A DNA stretch of 64,000 bases from Acidobacteriota bacterium (lineage in GTDB: Bacteria > Acidobacteriota > Thermoanaerobaculia > Thermoanaerobaculales > Thermoanaerobaculaceae), in NCBI GenBank assembly GCA_003133645.1, contig PKYI01000101.1:48430-112429 (forward strand), in the 5' to 3' direction. The translations under genes were made by a program, and so were the position numbers. Below the pieces are notes generated by a model that had not been told where the DNA came from, made no database searches, and saw only the letters and a program-made list of their open reading frames with translations. Shown here one piece after another: positions 48,942-57,397 of this stretch; the first letter of the stretch is position 1; each line of letters opens with the position of its first letter.

Positions 48942-50969
48942 ATGGAAACCGCGAGGAGCACCCTTCCCGAGAACGCCTACTCGAAGCTCAAGCCGGGCGA
49001 GAGCTACGCGCCGGTGGTCCCCGCAGGGGCGAACGTGCCGGAGTTCACCAGGCGCTCGCTCTGGCTCGGCCTCGCGATGTCCGCGCTGTTCTCCGCCGCC
49101 GCGGCGTTCCTCGGCCTCAAGGCGGGGCAGGTGTTCGAGGCCGCGATTCCCATCGCGATCATTGCCGTCGGCATCGGCGTGGTCCTGCCGCGGCGCTCGA
49201 CGCTGCTCGAGAATGTCATCATCCAGTCGATCGGCGCCGCCTCCGGGCTCGTCGTGGCCGGCTCGATCTTCACCCTCCCGGCGCTCTTCATCCTCGGCCT
49301 GGACGTCAACCTCATTAAGCTCTTCCTCGTCGCACTCCTCGGGGGCACCCTCGGGATCCTGTTCCTGGTCCCTCTGCGGCGCTACTTCGTCAGCGAGATG
49401 CACGGGGAGTTCCCGTTCCCAGAGGCGACGGCCACGACGGAGGTGCTCATCGCCGGCGAGTCCGGCGGTAACCAGGCAAAGGTGCTGGGCGCCGCCGCCG
49501 CGATCGGAGGCGTGTTCGACTTCGTGATCATCCACCTGGAGGGGTGGGCCGAGGTCTTCACCTCGCGCTCGCTGCCGTTCCTGGCCGGTCTCGCCGAACG
49601 GGCCAAGATCGTCCTCCGTGTCGACGTCCTGTCGTCGATCCTGGGCCTGGGCTACATCATCGGGATGAAGTACTCGGCAATCATCTGCGCCGGCTCGTTC
49701 CTCTCATGGTTTCTGCTCGTCCCCCTGGTGGGCCATTTCGGCGCCCACCTCACCACCGCGATCCCGCCGGTCGCCGACGGGACCCTGATCGGGAGCATGT
49801 CAGCCGAGGCGATCTTCCGCAATTACGTCCGCCACATCGGCATCGGCGCCATCGCCGCGGCCGGCATCATGGGAATCCTGCGCTCGTGGCGCGTCATCGC
49901 GAAGGCGTTCGCGATGGGGTTCACCGAGCTGTTCCGCCGCAGGGGGCGGAGCGTGGCACCGGTGTCGGCAGTTCGCACCGACCGTGACCTTCCCATGGGG
50001 CTCGTCATGGGCGGCATCCTCGTGACCGCCCTGGCGGCTTGGCTCTTCTTCCGCTTCGGCGTTTTGTCGTCGCAGCCGGGGGCGATGAAGCTCTCGCTCA
50101 TCGCGCTCGCGGTCGTCATCGTCATCTCGTTCCTGTTCACGACCGTCGCGGCGCGGGCGATTGCGACCGTCGGCACCAACCCAGTATCCGGCATGACCCT
50201 GATGACCTTGATCCTCACATCCGTGTTCCTGGTCGAGGCCGGGTTGTCCGGCAAAGCCGGGATGCTCGCGGCGCTCCTCATCGGCGGCGTCGTGTGCACG
50301 GCGCTCTCGATGGCCGGGGGGCTCATCACCGACCTCAAGATCGGATACTGGCTCGGCGCCACACCCGCCGTGCAGGAGCGCTCCAAGTTCCTCGGCACCA
50401 TCGTCGCGGCGGCGACGGTCGGCGCCGTCATCCTGCTCCTCAACCAGGCGTACGGTTTCGTCCCCTCCGCGGCCCATCCGGCGGAGGGCGTGTTCGCCGC
50501 CCCGCAGGCCAATGCCATGGCGGCGGTCATCAAGACGCTGATGTCCAACGAGCCGGTGCCGTGGCTGCTCTACGGCGTCGGGGCGTTCATCGCGATGACG
50601 ATGCAGATGATCGGCGTGCCGGCCCTGGCGTTCGCCCTCGGGATGTACATTCCGCTCGAGCTCAACGTGCCGCTCGTCGTGGGTGGGCTGATCGCGCACC
50701 TGGTCCAGAGGTCGGCAAAAGGCGACGAGAAGCTGGCACATGCCCGTAGCACCAGAGGCACGCTGATCGCGTCCGGCTTCATCGCCGGCGGCGCGCTCAT
50801 GGGCGTCGTGGCGGCCGTGCTCAAGATCGCGAACTTCTGGACGGGCGTCAGGGTCGGTTCCGGCCTGCTCGGCCACGGCACCGGCGCGGGCGCCGAGATC
50901 CTGGCCCTCGTGATGTACGTCGCCCTCGCGACCTACATGTATTTCGACGCCCGCCGCGGTCAGGTGTAG
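48942..50969 (+). CDS. OPT family oligopeptide transporter
   Basis: 675-residue inner-membrane carrier with about 14-16 hydrophobic segments. [56 protein letters not shown] and the later NQAYGFVP and [26 protein letters not shown] are characteristic of the prokaryotic OPT (YSL-like) branch. Members move small peptides or metal chelates with protons; the substrate here is unknown. ATG at 48942 is the only good start. It stands alone, followed after 31 bp by a convergent gene. Confidence 0.93.
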   Translation: METARSTLPENAYSKLKPGESYAPVVPAGANVPEFTRRSLWLGLAMSALFSAAAAFLGLKAGQVFEAAIPIAIIAVGIGVVLPRRSTLLENVIIQSIGAASGLVVAGSIFTLPALFILGLDVNLIKLFLVALLGGTLGILFLVPLRRYFVSEMHGEFPFPEATATTEVLIAGESGGNQAKVLGAAAAIGGVFDFVIIHLEGWAEVFTSRSLPFLAGLAERAKIVLRVDVLSSILGLGYIIGMKYSAIICAGSFLSWFLLVPLVGHFGAHLTTAIPPVADGTLIGSMSAEAIFRNYVRHIGIGAIAAAGIMGILRSWRVIAKAFAMGFTELFRRRGRSVAPVSAVRTDRDLPMGLVMGGILVTALAAWLFFRFGVLSSQPGAMKLSLIALAVVIVISFLFTTVAARAIATVGTNPVSGMTLMTLILTSVFLVEAGLSGKAGMLAALLIGGVVCTALSMAGGLITDLKIGYWLGATPAVQERSKFLGTIVAAATVGAVILLLNQAYGFVPSAAHPAEGVFAAPQANAMAAVIKTLMSNEPVPWLLYGVGAFIAMTMQMIGVPALAFALGMYIPLELNVPLVVGGLIAHLVQRSAKGDEKLAHARSTRGTLIASGFIAGGALMGVVAAVLKIANFWTGVRVGSGLLGHGTGAGAEILALVMYVALATYMYFDARRGQV

Positions 50970-51000
50970 CCGCCGGGTCCGGCCCCGACTCCGCCCCGCG

Positions 51001-51864
51001 TCACTTCGGCTGCGGCGGGACCTGCGGCGAACTTCCCATCGCGGTCGGGGAAACAACGGCCATCATATTGGACGGCAACGAATTCGGGGAGGCCGCTGCG
51101 GCCGTCGATGCGCCTGCAGCCGCAGCAGGAGCGGCCGGCATCGAGGCCTGGCCCGGCGGCTTCGGCGCACCGGCGGGCCCCGGCTTCGCAGCCGGCGTCG
51201 GAACCGGTTTGATCTCCTGCCAGGAGAGGTCCACGGCCACCTGGGGCGGCTCGGTGTCAAGGGCGACGCGGGCCGTGATCGTGCCCTGCTTGCCCGGGTC
51301 CAACTTGCCCAGCACCGAACTGGAGCCGGTGGTGACCGGCTTGCCCTTGGCGTCGAGGACGCGCACGAGGGCACTCACGTTCTGCACGGCGTTTTTGCCC
51401 TGATTGGCGACCGTAGCGGTGATCGCCCACTCGTCCTTTCCAACCAGCTTCTTCTCGTAGCCGACCAGGACCACCTGCCCGCCCAAGGGAGCATCCTGGT
51501 CCCCCTTCGCGGCTTCCTCGCCCGCAGCCTCGGTGTCGATGTGCTTCACGTCCGCATCGGTGACGACGAGCCCTCCCGCCTTCGTGGAGGCCCTGGCCCC
51601 GAGGAACGGGCTGTGCGGCCCGGAGTCGGCGCCCGCGGCCGGCGGGGCCGCAGTCTGGCCGCTGGCCGCCCTGGTCGCCGCGAGGTCCACGGCCGCGAGG
51701 GGGTACCACTCTTGGCGGCCGTTCGCATAGTGCACCGTGACGTAACTGCCGCTCACCGAATAGGCAGAGACATCGAGCCGCTTGCCGCCGGTCAACACGA
51801 CCGTAGCGGCCTGGGCCCCGACGGCCAGCACGAGTGTCGCCAGGAACATCGTCGCTCTCTTCAC
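51001..51864 (-). CDS. Secreted FxLYD-like domain protein, unknown function
   Basis: 287-residue exported protein. Residues ~1-20 are a Sec signal peptide (MFLATLVLAVGAQA). A short beta domain follows (VVLTGGKRLDVSAYSVSGSYVTVHYANGRQEWYPLAAVDL), then a linker. Next is a ~95-residue all-beta domain of FxLYD/DUF3426 type (EWAITATVANQGKNAVQNVSALVRVLDAKGKPVTTGSSSV). A ~65-residue Pro/Ala tail closes the protein. GTG at 51864 has GGAGG with 6-base spacing, so it is chosen over ATG 51849. No partner is evident; it lies downstream of the OmpA lipoprotein's terminator. Confidence 0.75.
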   Translation of the reverse strand: MKRATMFLATLVLAVGAQAATVVLTGGKRLDVSAYSVSGSYVTVHYANGRQEWYPLAAVDLAATRAASGQTAAPPAAGADSGPHSPFLGARASTKAGGLVVTDADVKHIDTEAAGEEAAKGDQDAPLGGQVVLVGYEKKLVGKDEWAITATVANQGKNAVQNVSALVRVLDAKGKPVTTGSSSVLGKLDPGKQGTITARVALDTEPPQVAVDLSWQEIKPVPTPAAKPGPAGAPKPPGQASMPAAPAAAAGASTAAAASPNSLPSNMMAVVSPTAMGSSPQVPPQPK

Positions 51865-51971
51865 GTCGCACCTCCGAACCTTACCCGACCATCATAGCGC
51901 CTGGATGCAACTCCAGCCACGCGAACCCCCGTGTCGAGGCCGAGACGGGGCGAACCGCCCCAACAGACGAA

Positions 51972-51996
51972 CGCCCCGGGTGGGTGCCCCGGGGCG
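51972..51996 (-). terminator. Rho-independent terminator after the OmpA-like gene
   Basis: CGCCCCGGG, 7-base loop, CCCGGGGCG: a perfect 9-bp stem, 27 bases after the OmpA-like stop, followed on the minus strand by TTCGTCTGTTG, which is T-rich for this genome. It separates this gene from the secreted protein gene downstream. Confidence 0.65.
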
Positions 51997-52023
51997 CGAA
52001 TCAGGCAAGAACGACAGCCTGGG

Positions 52024-52665
52024 TCAGTAGAGAACGACCAGCGTCACGCGGCGGTTCTTCGCACGCCCTTCGGCGTTCTTGTTGTCGGTGATCGGCTTGA
52101 ACTTCCCGTAGGAGACGGCGCTCATGCGGCTCAGTGGGAAACCGTGCTGCATGTTGAGGTAACGCAGCACCGTCTCGGCGCGCGCCTGACCCAGGGCGAG
52201 GTTACCCTTGTCGGAGCCGATGCTGTCGGTGTTGCCCTGGATCTCGATGTAGACGTTCTTGTTCTCATCCTTCACCTTCTGGGCGAACGCGTCGAGGGCG
52301 GCCTTGGCCTCCGCCGAGAGGTCGCTCTTGCTGAAGCCGAAGTGCACGGCATCGTCGGTGAGCGTCACCTCGAAGAGGAACGAGTGGTTCGCAAGCTTGT
52401 TGGCCTCGTTGGCGCGGGCGAGCGCCTCTTTGGTGGTATCCGACAGCTTCGCGATTTGCTCGTTCTGCGTCGCGTCGGACTTCTTCAGGTTCGTCACGTC
52501 CATCTGGGTCGCCTCGACCTGCTTCTGAACCTCGCCGATCTTGGCGTCGGAACCCTTGGTGGCGGCCGCCACCTGCTCCTGGACATAGGTCTTCGTGGCG
52601 CATCCCGTGGCGCCCAGCGCGCCGACCAACCCCACGGCAAGAACACCCAACAGCGACTTTCTCAT
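52024..52665 (-). CDS. OmpA-family lipoprotein (Pal/peptidoglycan-binding type)
   Basis: 213-residue lipoprotein. Signal peptide with a Cys at ~22 (LVGALGATGC). Residues ~25-90 form a coiled coil of the Lpp-like kind (KIGEVQKQVEATQMDVTNLKK). Residues ~100-213 are an OmpA C-terminal domain: YIEIQGNTDSIGSDKGNLALGQARAETVLRYL and GRAKNRRVTLVVL carry the Asp and Arg that bind diaminopimelate. It would tether the outer membrane to peptidoglycan. ATG at 52665 follows GGGAGGAAGCTC. Strong promoter upstream and terminator downstream suggest a highly expressed single-gene unit, as is common for such envelope proteins. Confidence 0.92.
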   Translation of the reverse strand: MRKSLLGVLAVGLVGALGATGCATKTYVQEQVAAATKGSDAKIGEVQKQVEATQMDVTNLKKSDATQNEQIAKLSDTTKEALARANEANKLANHSFLFEVTLTDDAVHFGFSKSDLSAEAKAALDAFAQKVKDENKNVYIEIQGNTDSIGSDKGNLALGQARAETVLRYLNMQHGFPLSRMSAVSYGKFKPITDNKNAEGRAKNRRVTLVVLY

Positions 52666-52729
52666 GAGCTTCCTCCCTTTGCTCCCGGTCTCGGACGTGT
52701 TATTGAATCACGCTCGCAGCAACGCAGCT

Positions 52730-52760
52730 GTTATAGCACAGGTTTCCCTTGATCTGTCAA
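52730..52760 (-). promoter_or_regulatory. Strong promoter of the OmpA-like lipoprotein gene
   Basis: Minus-strand perfect TTGACA, 19-base spacer, extended -10 TGCTATAAC. The spacer is longer than ideal, but the extended TGn element can compensate. The leader is ~58 bases and ends in GGGAGGAAG. Confidence 0.7.
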
Positions 52761-52777
52761 GACCTGTTGTCCTCGTT

Positions 52778-53707
52778 TCAGGGCAGCGTCCCGCGGTACC
52801 CCTGGCGCGCGAGGACCGTGTAGCCGCCGTCCACCGTGACCTCGAGCCTGCGCCACTTCACCATCCCCAACCCCGAAGGATCGAACGTGATGATGTACCG
52901 CATCGTCAGCTCCTGCCGCAGCGCGCGGGCGAACTCAGGGAGCTTCGCGGCGGTGTCCACGCGCAGGTAACGCCCGCCTGATGCCGCCGCAAACCGAGCC
53001 AACGCCTCCTCGTAGCTATCGGGCGGACCCTCCTCGGCCGGCGGCGGCTCGATACCCAGGGCGTAGAGCGGGTCGGTCAGCCCCTCCAGGATCTTCACGG
53101 CGTCCGCCGGCGACATCGTCGAGGCGGTGTCCACCCCGTCGGTGAACAGGAGCGCCACCCGCCGGATGTTGTGCGCCCCCTCCATGACCTGCGGCGTGGC
53201 CGTCAACATGTCGTAGAGCGCCGTGGTGCCGTAGCCTTTGAGCGACTCGAGCACCCTGGGCAACAACCCCGGGTCGGTCCCGAAGGCGAGTCGGCGCTTG
53301 ACCTCGCCGCTTCCGAATGTGATCAGGCACACCTCGTCATCCGGCCGCGACTCCCGCATGAACTCCATGATCGCGTCCCTGGTCCTGACGAGCCGCCGGC
53401 CGTTCATCGAACCCGAGGTGTCCACGACGAAGGCGTAGGAAATCGGCAGCCCGCCCTCGCGCCAGAACGACTTGATCGGGAACTCGATGCCGTCCACGAA
53501 AAGGTGGAAGCGCTCCTTTTCGAGCGTCGCCACCAAGCGACCGCGGCTGTCCTTCACCGTCACCGGCACCAGGATCGACGACACCTCGGCGGAGGCCCGG
53601 AACATCCCCTTTTCGGGCGGCTGCTCCGCTCGAGACACGCCCGCCAGAAAGACGGCGAGCCCGAGGGCGCCCGCCGGCACCGCCCGCCACCACAGGCAGG
53701 GTCGCAT
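52778..53707 (-). CDS. VWFA-domain secreted protein (Acidobacteria-type)
   Basis: 309-residue exported protein. Residues ~1-28 are a signal peptide (VPAGALGLAVFLAGVSRA). A short beta segment follows (SSILVPVTVKDSRGRLVATLEKERFHLFVDG), then the VWFA domain ~90-270 with the metal site FVVDTSGSMNGR, a conserved ALYDML with Thr, and LLFTDGVDTAS. This layout is that of the 'VWFA-related Acidobacterial domain' family, which is a hint to the host phylum. It probably binds a protein ligand in the periplasm. Last gene of a tlpA-barrel-VWFA run, 7 bp after the barrel gene. Confidence 0.88.
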   Translation of the reverse strand: MRPCLWWRAVPAGALGLAVFLAGVSRAEQPPEKGMFRASAEVSSILVPVTVKDSRGRLVATLEKERFHLFVDGIEFPIKSFWREGGLPISYAFVVDTSGSMNGRRLVRTRDAIMEFMRESRPDDEVCLITFGSGEVKRRLAFGTDPGLLPRVLESLKGYGTTALYDMLTATPQVMEGAHNIRRVALLFTDGVDTASTMSPADAVKILEGLTDPLYALGIEPPPAEEGPPDSYEEALARFAAASGGRYLRVDTAAKLPEFARALRQELTMRYIITFDPSGLGMVKWRRLEVTVDGGYTVLARQGYRGTLP

Positions 53708-53714
53708 GCGCGCG

Positions 53715-54353
53715 TCAGAGGACGAAGGTGAGGCCGAGCCCGACCTCCGTGAACGTCAACCAGTTGCGGTCGTACGAGCAGTCGCCCCACCAGCTGCAGT
53801 CGCTCCGGTTGTCGATGTTGACGCTGTGCCCTCTCCAGTCGAGCCGGAGGGCGATCTGAGGGGTGAAAAAGAGCTTCAGCCCGCCGCCGAAGTCACCGAC
53901 CAGGCGCGTGTCCGAGGAGAGGGCCCCGCCGCTGTTAGCGAAAAGGGTGGGCTCAAGCCGCATCGCCCCGATGCCTCCGGCCAGGAACGGTACCAGCCGG
54001 CTGTGGCCGAAGCTGACCTCCATGTTCGCCTCGGCCGTGGTCATGTCCATCCTGCCGACCCGGGTTTGCCCGCCGAAGAGCTCCCGGTGCCCGGTGATGA
54101 GGTCGGCGCGGCCGCGCGCGAGGAACCCCTCGAACGCCCAGCTGGGCGTGAACCTGTACGCGATCCGAAGACCATACGACGGGGCGTCGTCCACGGTGAC
54201 GTCGAACGGCACCGTATTGATCGTCCCGCGCGAGATCGTGTCGCCGAACCAGTACCCGACCGTGGGGGTCAGTTCCACCGTGTTGGGCGTCCCCTGCGCA
54301 AACGCCCAAGGCGCTGCAACAGCCAGGCAGAGCACGAACAGTAATCGGCGCAT
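53715..54353 (-). CDS. Small outer-membrane beta-barrel protein
   Basis: 212-residue protein with a signal peptide (LLFVLCLAVAAPWAFA, cleaved near residue 19). The rest shows about eight amphipathic strands (LTPTVGYWFGDT, YGLRIAYRFTPSWAFEGFLAR, LVPFLAGGIGAMRLEP, VGDFGGGLKLFFTPQIALRLDWRGH) and ends with an aromatic strand in LTFTEVGLGLTFVL. A loop near the C-terminus (CSWWGDC) could hold a disulfide. It resembles OmpW/OmpA-like barrel domains; function unknown. ATG at 54353 follows GAGGGA and is one base after the tlpA stop. Confidence 0.82.
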   Translation of the reverse strand: MRRLLFVLCLAVAAPWAFAQGTPNTVELTPTVGYWFGDTISRGTINTVPFDVTVDDAPSYGLRIAYRFTPSWAFEGFLARGRADLITGHRELFGGQTRVGRMDMTTAEANMEVSFGHSRLVPFLAGGIGAMRLEPTLFANSGGALSSDTRLVGDFGGGLKLFFTPQIALRLDWRGHSVNIDNRSDCSWWGDCSYDRNWLTFTEVGLGLTFVL

Positions 54354-54354
54354 G

Positions 54355-54915
54355 TCACTTCCCTCTCTTTCCAGAGCGCTCGGCCAACAGCCCGAGCAAC
54401 TGGCGGCGCATATCCTGCACCGACTCCGCCGAGTAGCCCGGATAGACGCGCACAACTCTCCCCTTGCGATCGAGCAGGACCGAGAACGGAATCTGGTTGA
54501 TGGCCAGGGTCATCTGCGTCTTCCCATCGACCAGGAACACCGGCAGCGTGATGCCGGACCGCGTCAGGAAACCCTCGATGTGCGGCTTGACCACCGCGAG
54601 CTGGCCGGCAACCCCTACCTCCTCCGGCGCCGGCGGCAGGTCCACGTTCACCGCCAGGACAACCAACCCCTTTCCGCCCAACTCATTGGAGAGTTTCTGC
54701 AGTTCCGGCATCTCCAGCCGGCACGGCCCGCACCAGGTGGCCCAGAAGTTGAGGACGGTTGCCGTGCCGAGCACGTTCTTGAGGGGGACGGTCTGGCCGG
54801 ACAGGTCGGTAAGTTCGATCGAGGGAAACTCCGGGCGCACCGGCTCGGCCGCAACTGCGAGGGCGGCGGCGAACACGAACCCGAAGATGGCAGCGGCGAT
54901 CGAGCGTTCCTCCAT
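54355..54915 (-). CDS. TlpA-family thioredoxin-like protein
   Basis: 186-residue membrane-anchored or exported thiol-disulfide protein. The N-terminus (IAAAIFGFVFAAALAVAAEP) is a signal peptide or anchor. The thioredoxin fold has the active site FWATWCGPCRLEMPEL and the cis-Pro in INQIPFSVLLD. Likely role: disulfide reduction in the periplasm, perhaps for the Cys-containing barrel protein next to it or for cytochrome maturation. ATG at 54915 (MEERS) lies 7 bases after TAGCAT; an upstream ATG at 54924 is inside that box. First gene of a three-gene run. Confidence 0.88.
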   Translation of the reverse strand: MEERSIAAAIFGFVFAAALAVAAEPVRPEFPSIELTDLSGQTVPLKNVLGTATVLNFWATWCGPCRLEMPELQKLSNELGGKGLVVLAVNVDLPPAPEEVGVAGQLAVVKPHIEGFLTRSGITLPVFLVDGKTQMTLAINQIPFSVLLDRKGRVVRVYPGYSAESVQDMRRQLLGLLAERSGKRGK

Positions 54916-54922
54916 CGGCCGC

Positions 54923-54928
54923 ATGCTA
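54923..54928 (-). promoter_or_regulatory. -10 box TAGCAT, leaderless tlpA-like start
   Basis: Minus-strand TAGCAT ends 7 bases before ATG 54915. The divergent TTGACA of the next gene begins only 8 bases away, so the two promoters are back to back and may compete. Confidence 0.5.
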
Positions 54929-54936
54929 CCACGCCG

Positions 54937-54965
54937 TTGACAGCCGGCCGCGCTTGCGCTAGATT
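54937..54965 (+). promoter_or_regulatory. Strong promoter of the 3-hydroxyacyl-CoA dehydrogenase gene, leaderless
   Basis: Perfect TTGACA (54937-54942), 17-base spacer, TAGATT (54960-54965), then 7 bases to the ATG at 54973. It is the best-defined promoter of the leaderless group, because the -35 box fixes the start point independently. Confidence 0.75.
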
Positions 54966-54972
54966 TCACAAT

Positions 54973-55884
54973 ATGAGCGAACGTGAGCTGCATCGCATCG
55001 CGGTCGTCGGCGGCGGGATGATGGGCCGCTCGATCGCAACTCGGGTCTCCCAGGCCGGCCTCGGCGTCATCGTCCGGGACATCAGCCCGGAACGCACCGA
55101 CAAGGTCGCCGAACTCCTCGGGGTCGACCTCGACCGCGAGATCGAGCGGTGGGGGCTGACGCAATCCGAGAAGAGAGCGATCTTGGCGCGCATCGAGTTC
55201 ACAACCGAGCTGCCGAAGACGGCGGGCTGCGACCTGCTCATCGAGACGATCAACGAGGACTACGACGCAAAGAGAAAGCTGCTCCTCGAGCTCGACGCCG
55301 TTCTTGAACCCGGGATCCCGATCATCATCAACACGTCCACCCTGTCGATCAGCGAACTCGCCCAGGGCCTGCAGCACCCCGAGCGCGTCCTCGGGATGCA
55401 CTTCCTCTATCCCGTCACCACCACCAGGGTCGTCGAGGTCGTCAAGGGCCAGGTGACGAGCGACGACGCGTTCGAGACCGCGCGCCGCTTCGTCCGGATC
55501 CTGGGCAAGGTGCCGATCCAGGAGTTCGAGTCGCCGGGGTTCATCACGACACGTGTCATCATGCCGCTCATCAACGAGGCGGCCCACGTCGTCATGGAAG
55601 GCGTGGCCAGCGCCGGCGAGGTGGACCTCGCAATCAAGCTCGGGTACGACTTCAGGTACGGGCCCCTGGAGTGGGCCGATCGTACCGGGCTGCACCGCAT
55701 TCTCAACTGGCTCGAGCACCTCTTCCACGAGACCGGCGAAACCAAGTTCAGGCCGTGCCCGGTCATCCGGAAGCTCGTCCGGGCCGGGCACACCGGCGCC
55801 AGGGTCGGCAAGGGATTCTTCACCTACGACAGCGAGCGCAGCCGGCTCGACCGGCTCCCCGACGACACCCCGAAGCTCTCCTGA
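54973..55884 (+). CDS. 3-hydroxyacyl-CoA dehydrogenase family protein
   Basis: 303-residue NAD-dependent dehydrogenase of the HBDH/FadB type. Rossmann loop IAVVGGGMMGRSIA at ~8-21; second strand VIVRDISPE; substrate domain GFITTRVIMPLINEAAHVVMEG and KLGYDFRYGPLEWADRTG. The usual HFFNPVPVMKLVEVV reads HFLYPVTTTRVVEVV, so the near-invariant Asn-Pro is Tyr-Pro; the catalytic His is kept. It may act on acyl-CoA or on a related hydroxyacid. Leaderless start after a strong promoter. Acetate kinase follows after 44 bp. Confidence 0.88.
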   Translation: MSERELHRIAVVGGGMMGRSIATRVSQAGLGVIVRDISPERTDKVAELLGVDLDREIERWGLTQSEKRAILARIEFTTELPKTAGCDLLIETINEDYDAKRKLLLELDAVLEPGIPIIINTSTLSISELAQGLQHPERVLGMHFLYPVTTTRVVEVVKGQVTSDDAFETARRFVRILGKVPIQEFESPGFITTRVIMPLINEAAHVVMEGVASAGEVDLAIKLGYDFRYGPLEWADRTGLHRILNWLEHLFHETGETKFRPCPVIRKLVRAGHTGARVGKGFFTYDSERSRLDRLPDDTPKLS

Positions 55885-55928
55885 ACGGTCCGGTTCCGAT
55901 TACGCTGCACGACGATGGGAGCTGACGC

Positions 55929-57194
55929 ATGAAAGTCCTCGTCCTCAACTGTGGTTCCTCGTCGGTGAAGTTCCAGGTCATCGAAACCTCGCTCGAGATG
56001 ATCGAGGCCAACGCCGACCTCACTCTCGCCCGCGGCGCCGTGGAGAAGATCGGCCTGTCCGACTCCCGCCTGTCGCTCGACGTCCCCGATCGCAAGCCGC
56101 ACCAGGAGATCGCCGAGATCCTCGAGCACCGCGCCGCCATCGAGCGCGTCCTCAAGGTGCTCGTGAACCCCGAGCACGGCGTCCTCGGCAACGTCGCCGA
56201 GATCGAGGCGGTGGGCCACAGGGTGGTGCACGGCGGCGAGAAGTTCGCCTCCTCGGTCCTGGTGAACCCCGAGGTCGAGGCGATGATCGAGGAGTGCGTC
56301 GTCCTGGCGCCGCTCCACAACCCGCACAACCTGCGCGGCCTCACGGCGGCCCGCAGCCTGCTGCCGGGCGTACCGCACATCGCCGTCTTCGACACCGCGT
56401 TCCACCAGTCGATGCCGCCGAAGGCCTTTGTCTACGGTCTCCCATACGAGCTCTACACCCGCCAGGCGATCCGGCGCTACGGCTTCCACGGCACGTCGCA
56501 CCGCTTCGTGTCGATCCGCACCGCCAATCTGCTCCGCCGCCCGATCGAGGATCTCAGGATCGTCACCTGCCACCTCGGCAACGGCTGCTCGATGGCCGCC
56601 GTCGACCGCGGCCACTCGGTGGACACCTCGATGGGGTTCACGCCTCTCGAAGGCCTGCTCATGGGGACCCGCTGCGGCGACCTCGACGCGGCCATCGTGC
56701 CGTGGGTCCTGGCCATGGAGGAGGTCACGCTCGCGCAGCTCAACGCCATGCTCAACAAGCACTCCGGCCTGTATGGCGTCTCCGGCGTTTCTTCGGACAT
56801 GCGCGAGATCGAAGCGGCGTGCGCAACGGGGAACAAGCGCGCCTGCCTGGCGCTCGACATCTTCTGCTACCGGATCCGGAAGTACGTCGGGGCGTACGCG
56901 GCGGCCATGGGCGGCCTCGACGCCGTGACCTTCACCGGCGGCATCGGCGAGAACTCACCCCTCATCCGTGCGACCACGCTGGCGGGGATGGACTTCTTCG
57001 GGATCGAACTGGACGAGGACGCCAACCGCAATGCTCCGCGCGGCAAGGAGGTCCTCGTGTCGCGCCCCGGCACGCGCGTGGCCGTGGCGGTCATCCCGAC
57101 GAACGAGGAACGCGTCATCGCCCGCGACACCGTCCGCGTCCTCGGGGGCGTCATGCCGTCGTTCGCGGTCGCTGGCACCGACGCTCCCCGCTGA
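55929..57194 (+). CDS. ackA: Acetate kinase
   Basis: 421-residue ASKHA-fold kinase that interconverts acetyl phosphate and acetate with ADP/ATP. VLVLNCGSSSVKFQVI, RVVHGGEKF, FDTAFHQSMPPKAFVYGLP, RRYGFHGTSHRFVS, CHLGNGCSMAAVDRG and FTGGIGENSPLIR are all conserved. Length is slightly above E. coli AckA (400). The ATG at 55929 has GGGAG ~8 bases upstream. No phosphotransacetylase is adjacent; with the dehydrogenase before it, a fermentative or beta-oxidation link to acetate and ATP is plausible. Confidence 0.96.
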   Translation: MKVLVLNCGSSSVKFQVIETSLEMIEANADLTLARGAVEKIGLSDSRLSLDVPDRKPHQEIAEILEHRAAIERVLKVLVNPEHGVLGNVAEIEAVGHRVVHGGEKFASSVLVNPEVEAMIEECVVLAPLHNPHNLRGLTAARSLLPGVPHIAVFDTAFHQSMPPKAFVYGLPYELYTRQAIRRYGFHGTSHRFVSIRTANLLRRPIEDLRIVTCHLGNGCSMAAVDRGHSVDTSMGFTPLEGLLMGTRCGDLDAAIVPWVLAMEEVTLAQLNAMLNKHSGLYGVSGVSSDMREIEAACATGNKRACLALDIFCYRIRKYVGAYAAAMGGLDAVTFTGGIGENSPLIRATTLAGMDFFGIELDEDANRNAPRGKEVLVSRPGTRVAVAVIPTNEERVIARDTVRVLGGVMPSFAVAGTDAPR

Positions 57195-57397
57195 GCGGCC
57201 AACCTCCCCCACCCGCTCCAAGGACCCGCACTCGAGTCGCCCACGGCCGCTCGCCGCCACCACCGGGGATCGAACTCCACACTTCCACCGCCCGCTGTCT
57301 TCTCTTGCGCCGCGACCTGCCGCCGGATACCGCTGGCTCGCGCCTTCTCTTCACTGCGTGCGGCTGTTCTGTTTTGCCCCGCGGGCTAAGAACTCTC

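Noticed and set aside
57258-57284. GGAGTTCGATCCCC on the minus strand looks like a tRNA T-arm.
   Set aside because: The T-stem has a mismatch and no matching 5' acceptor strand, D-arm or anticodon arm is found at the needed distance.
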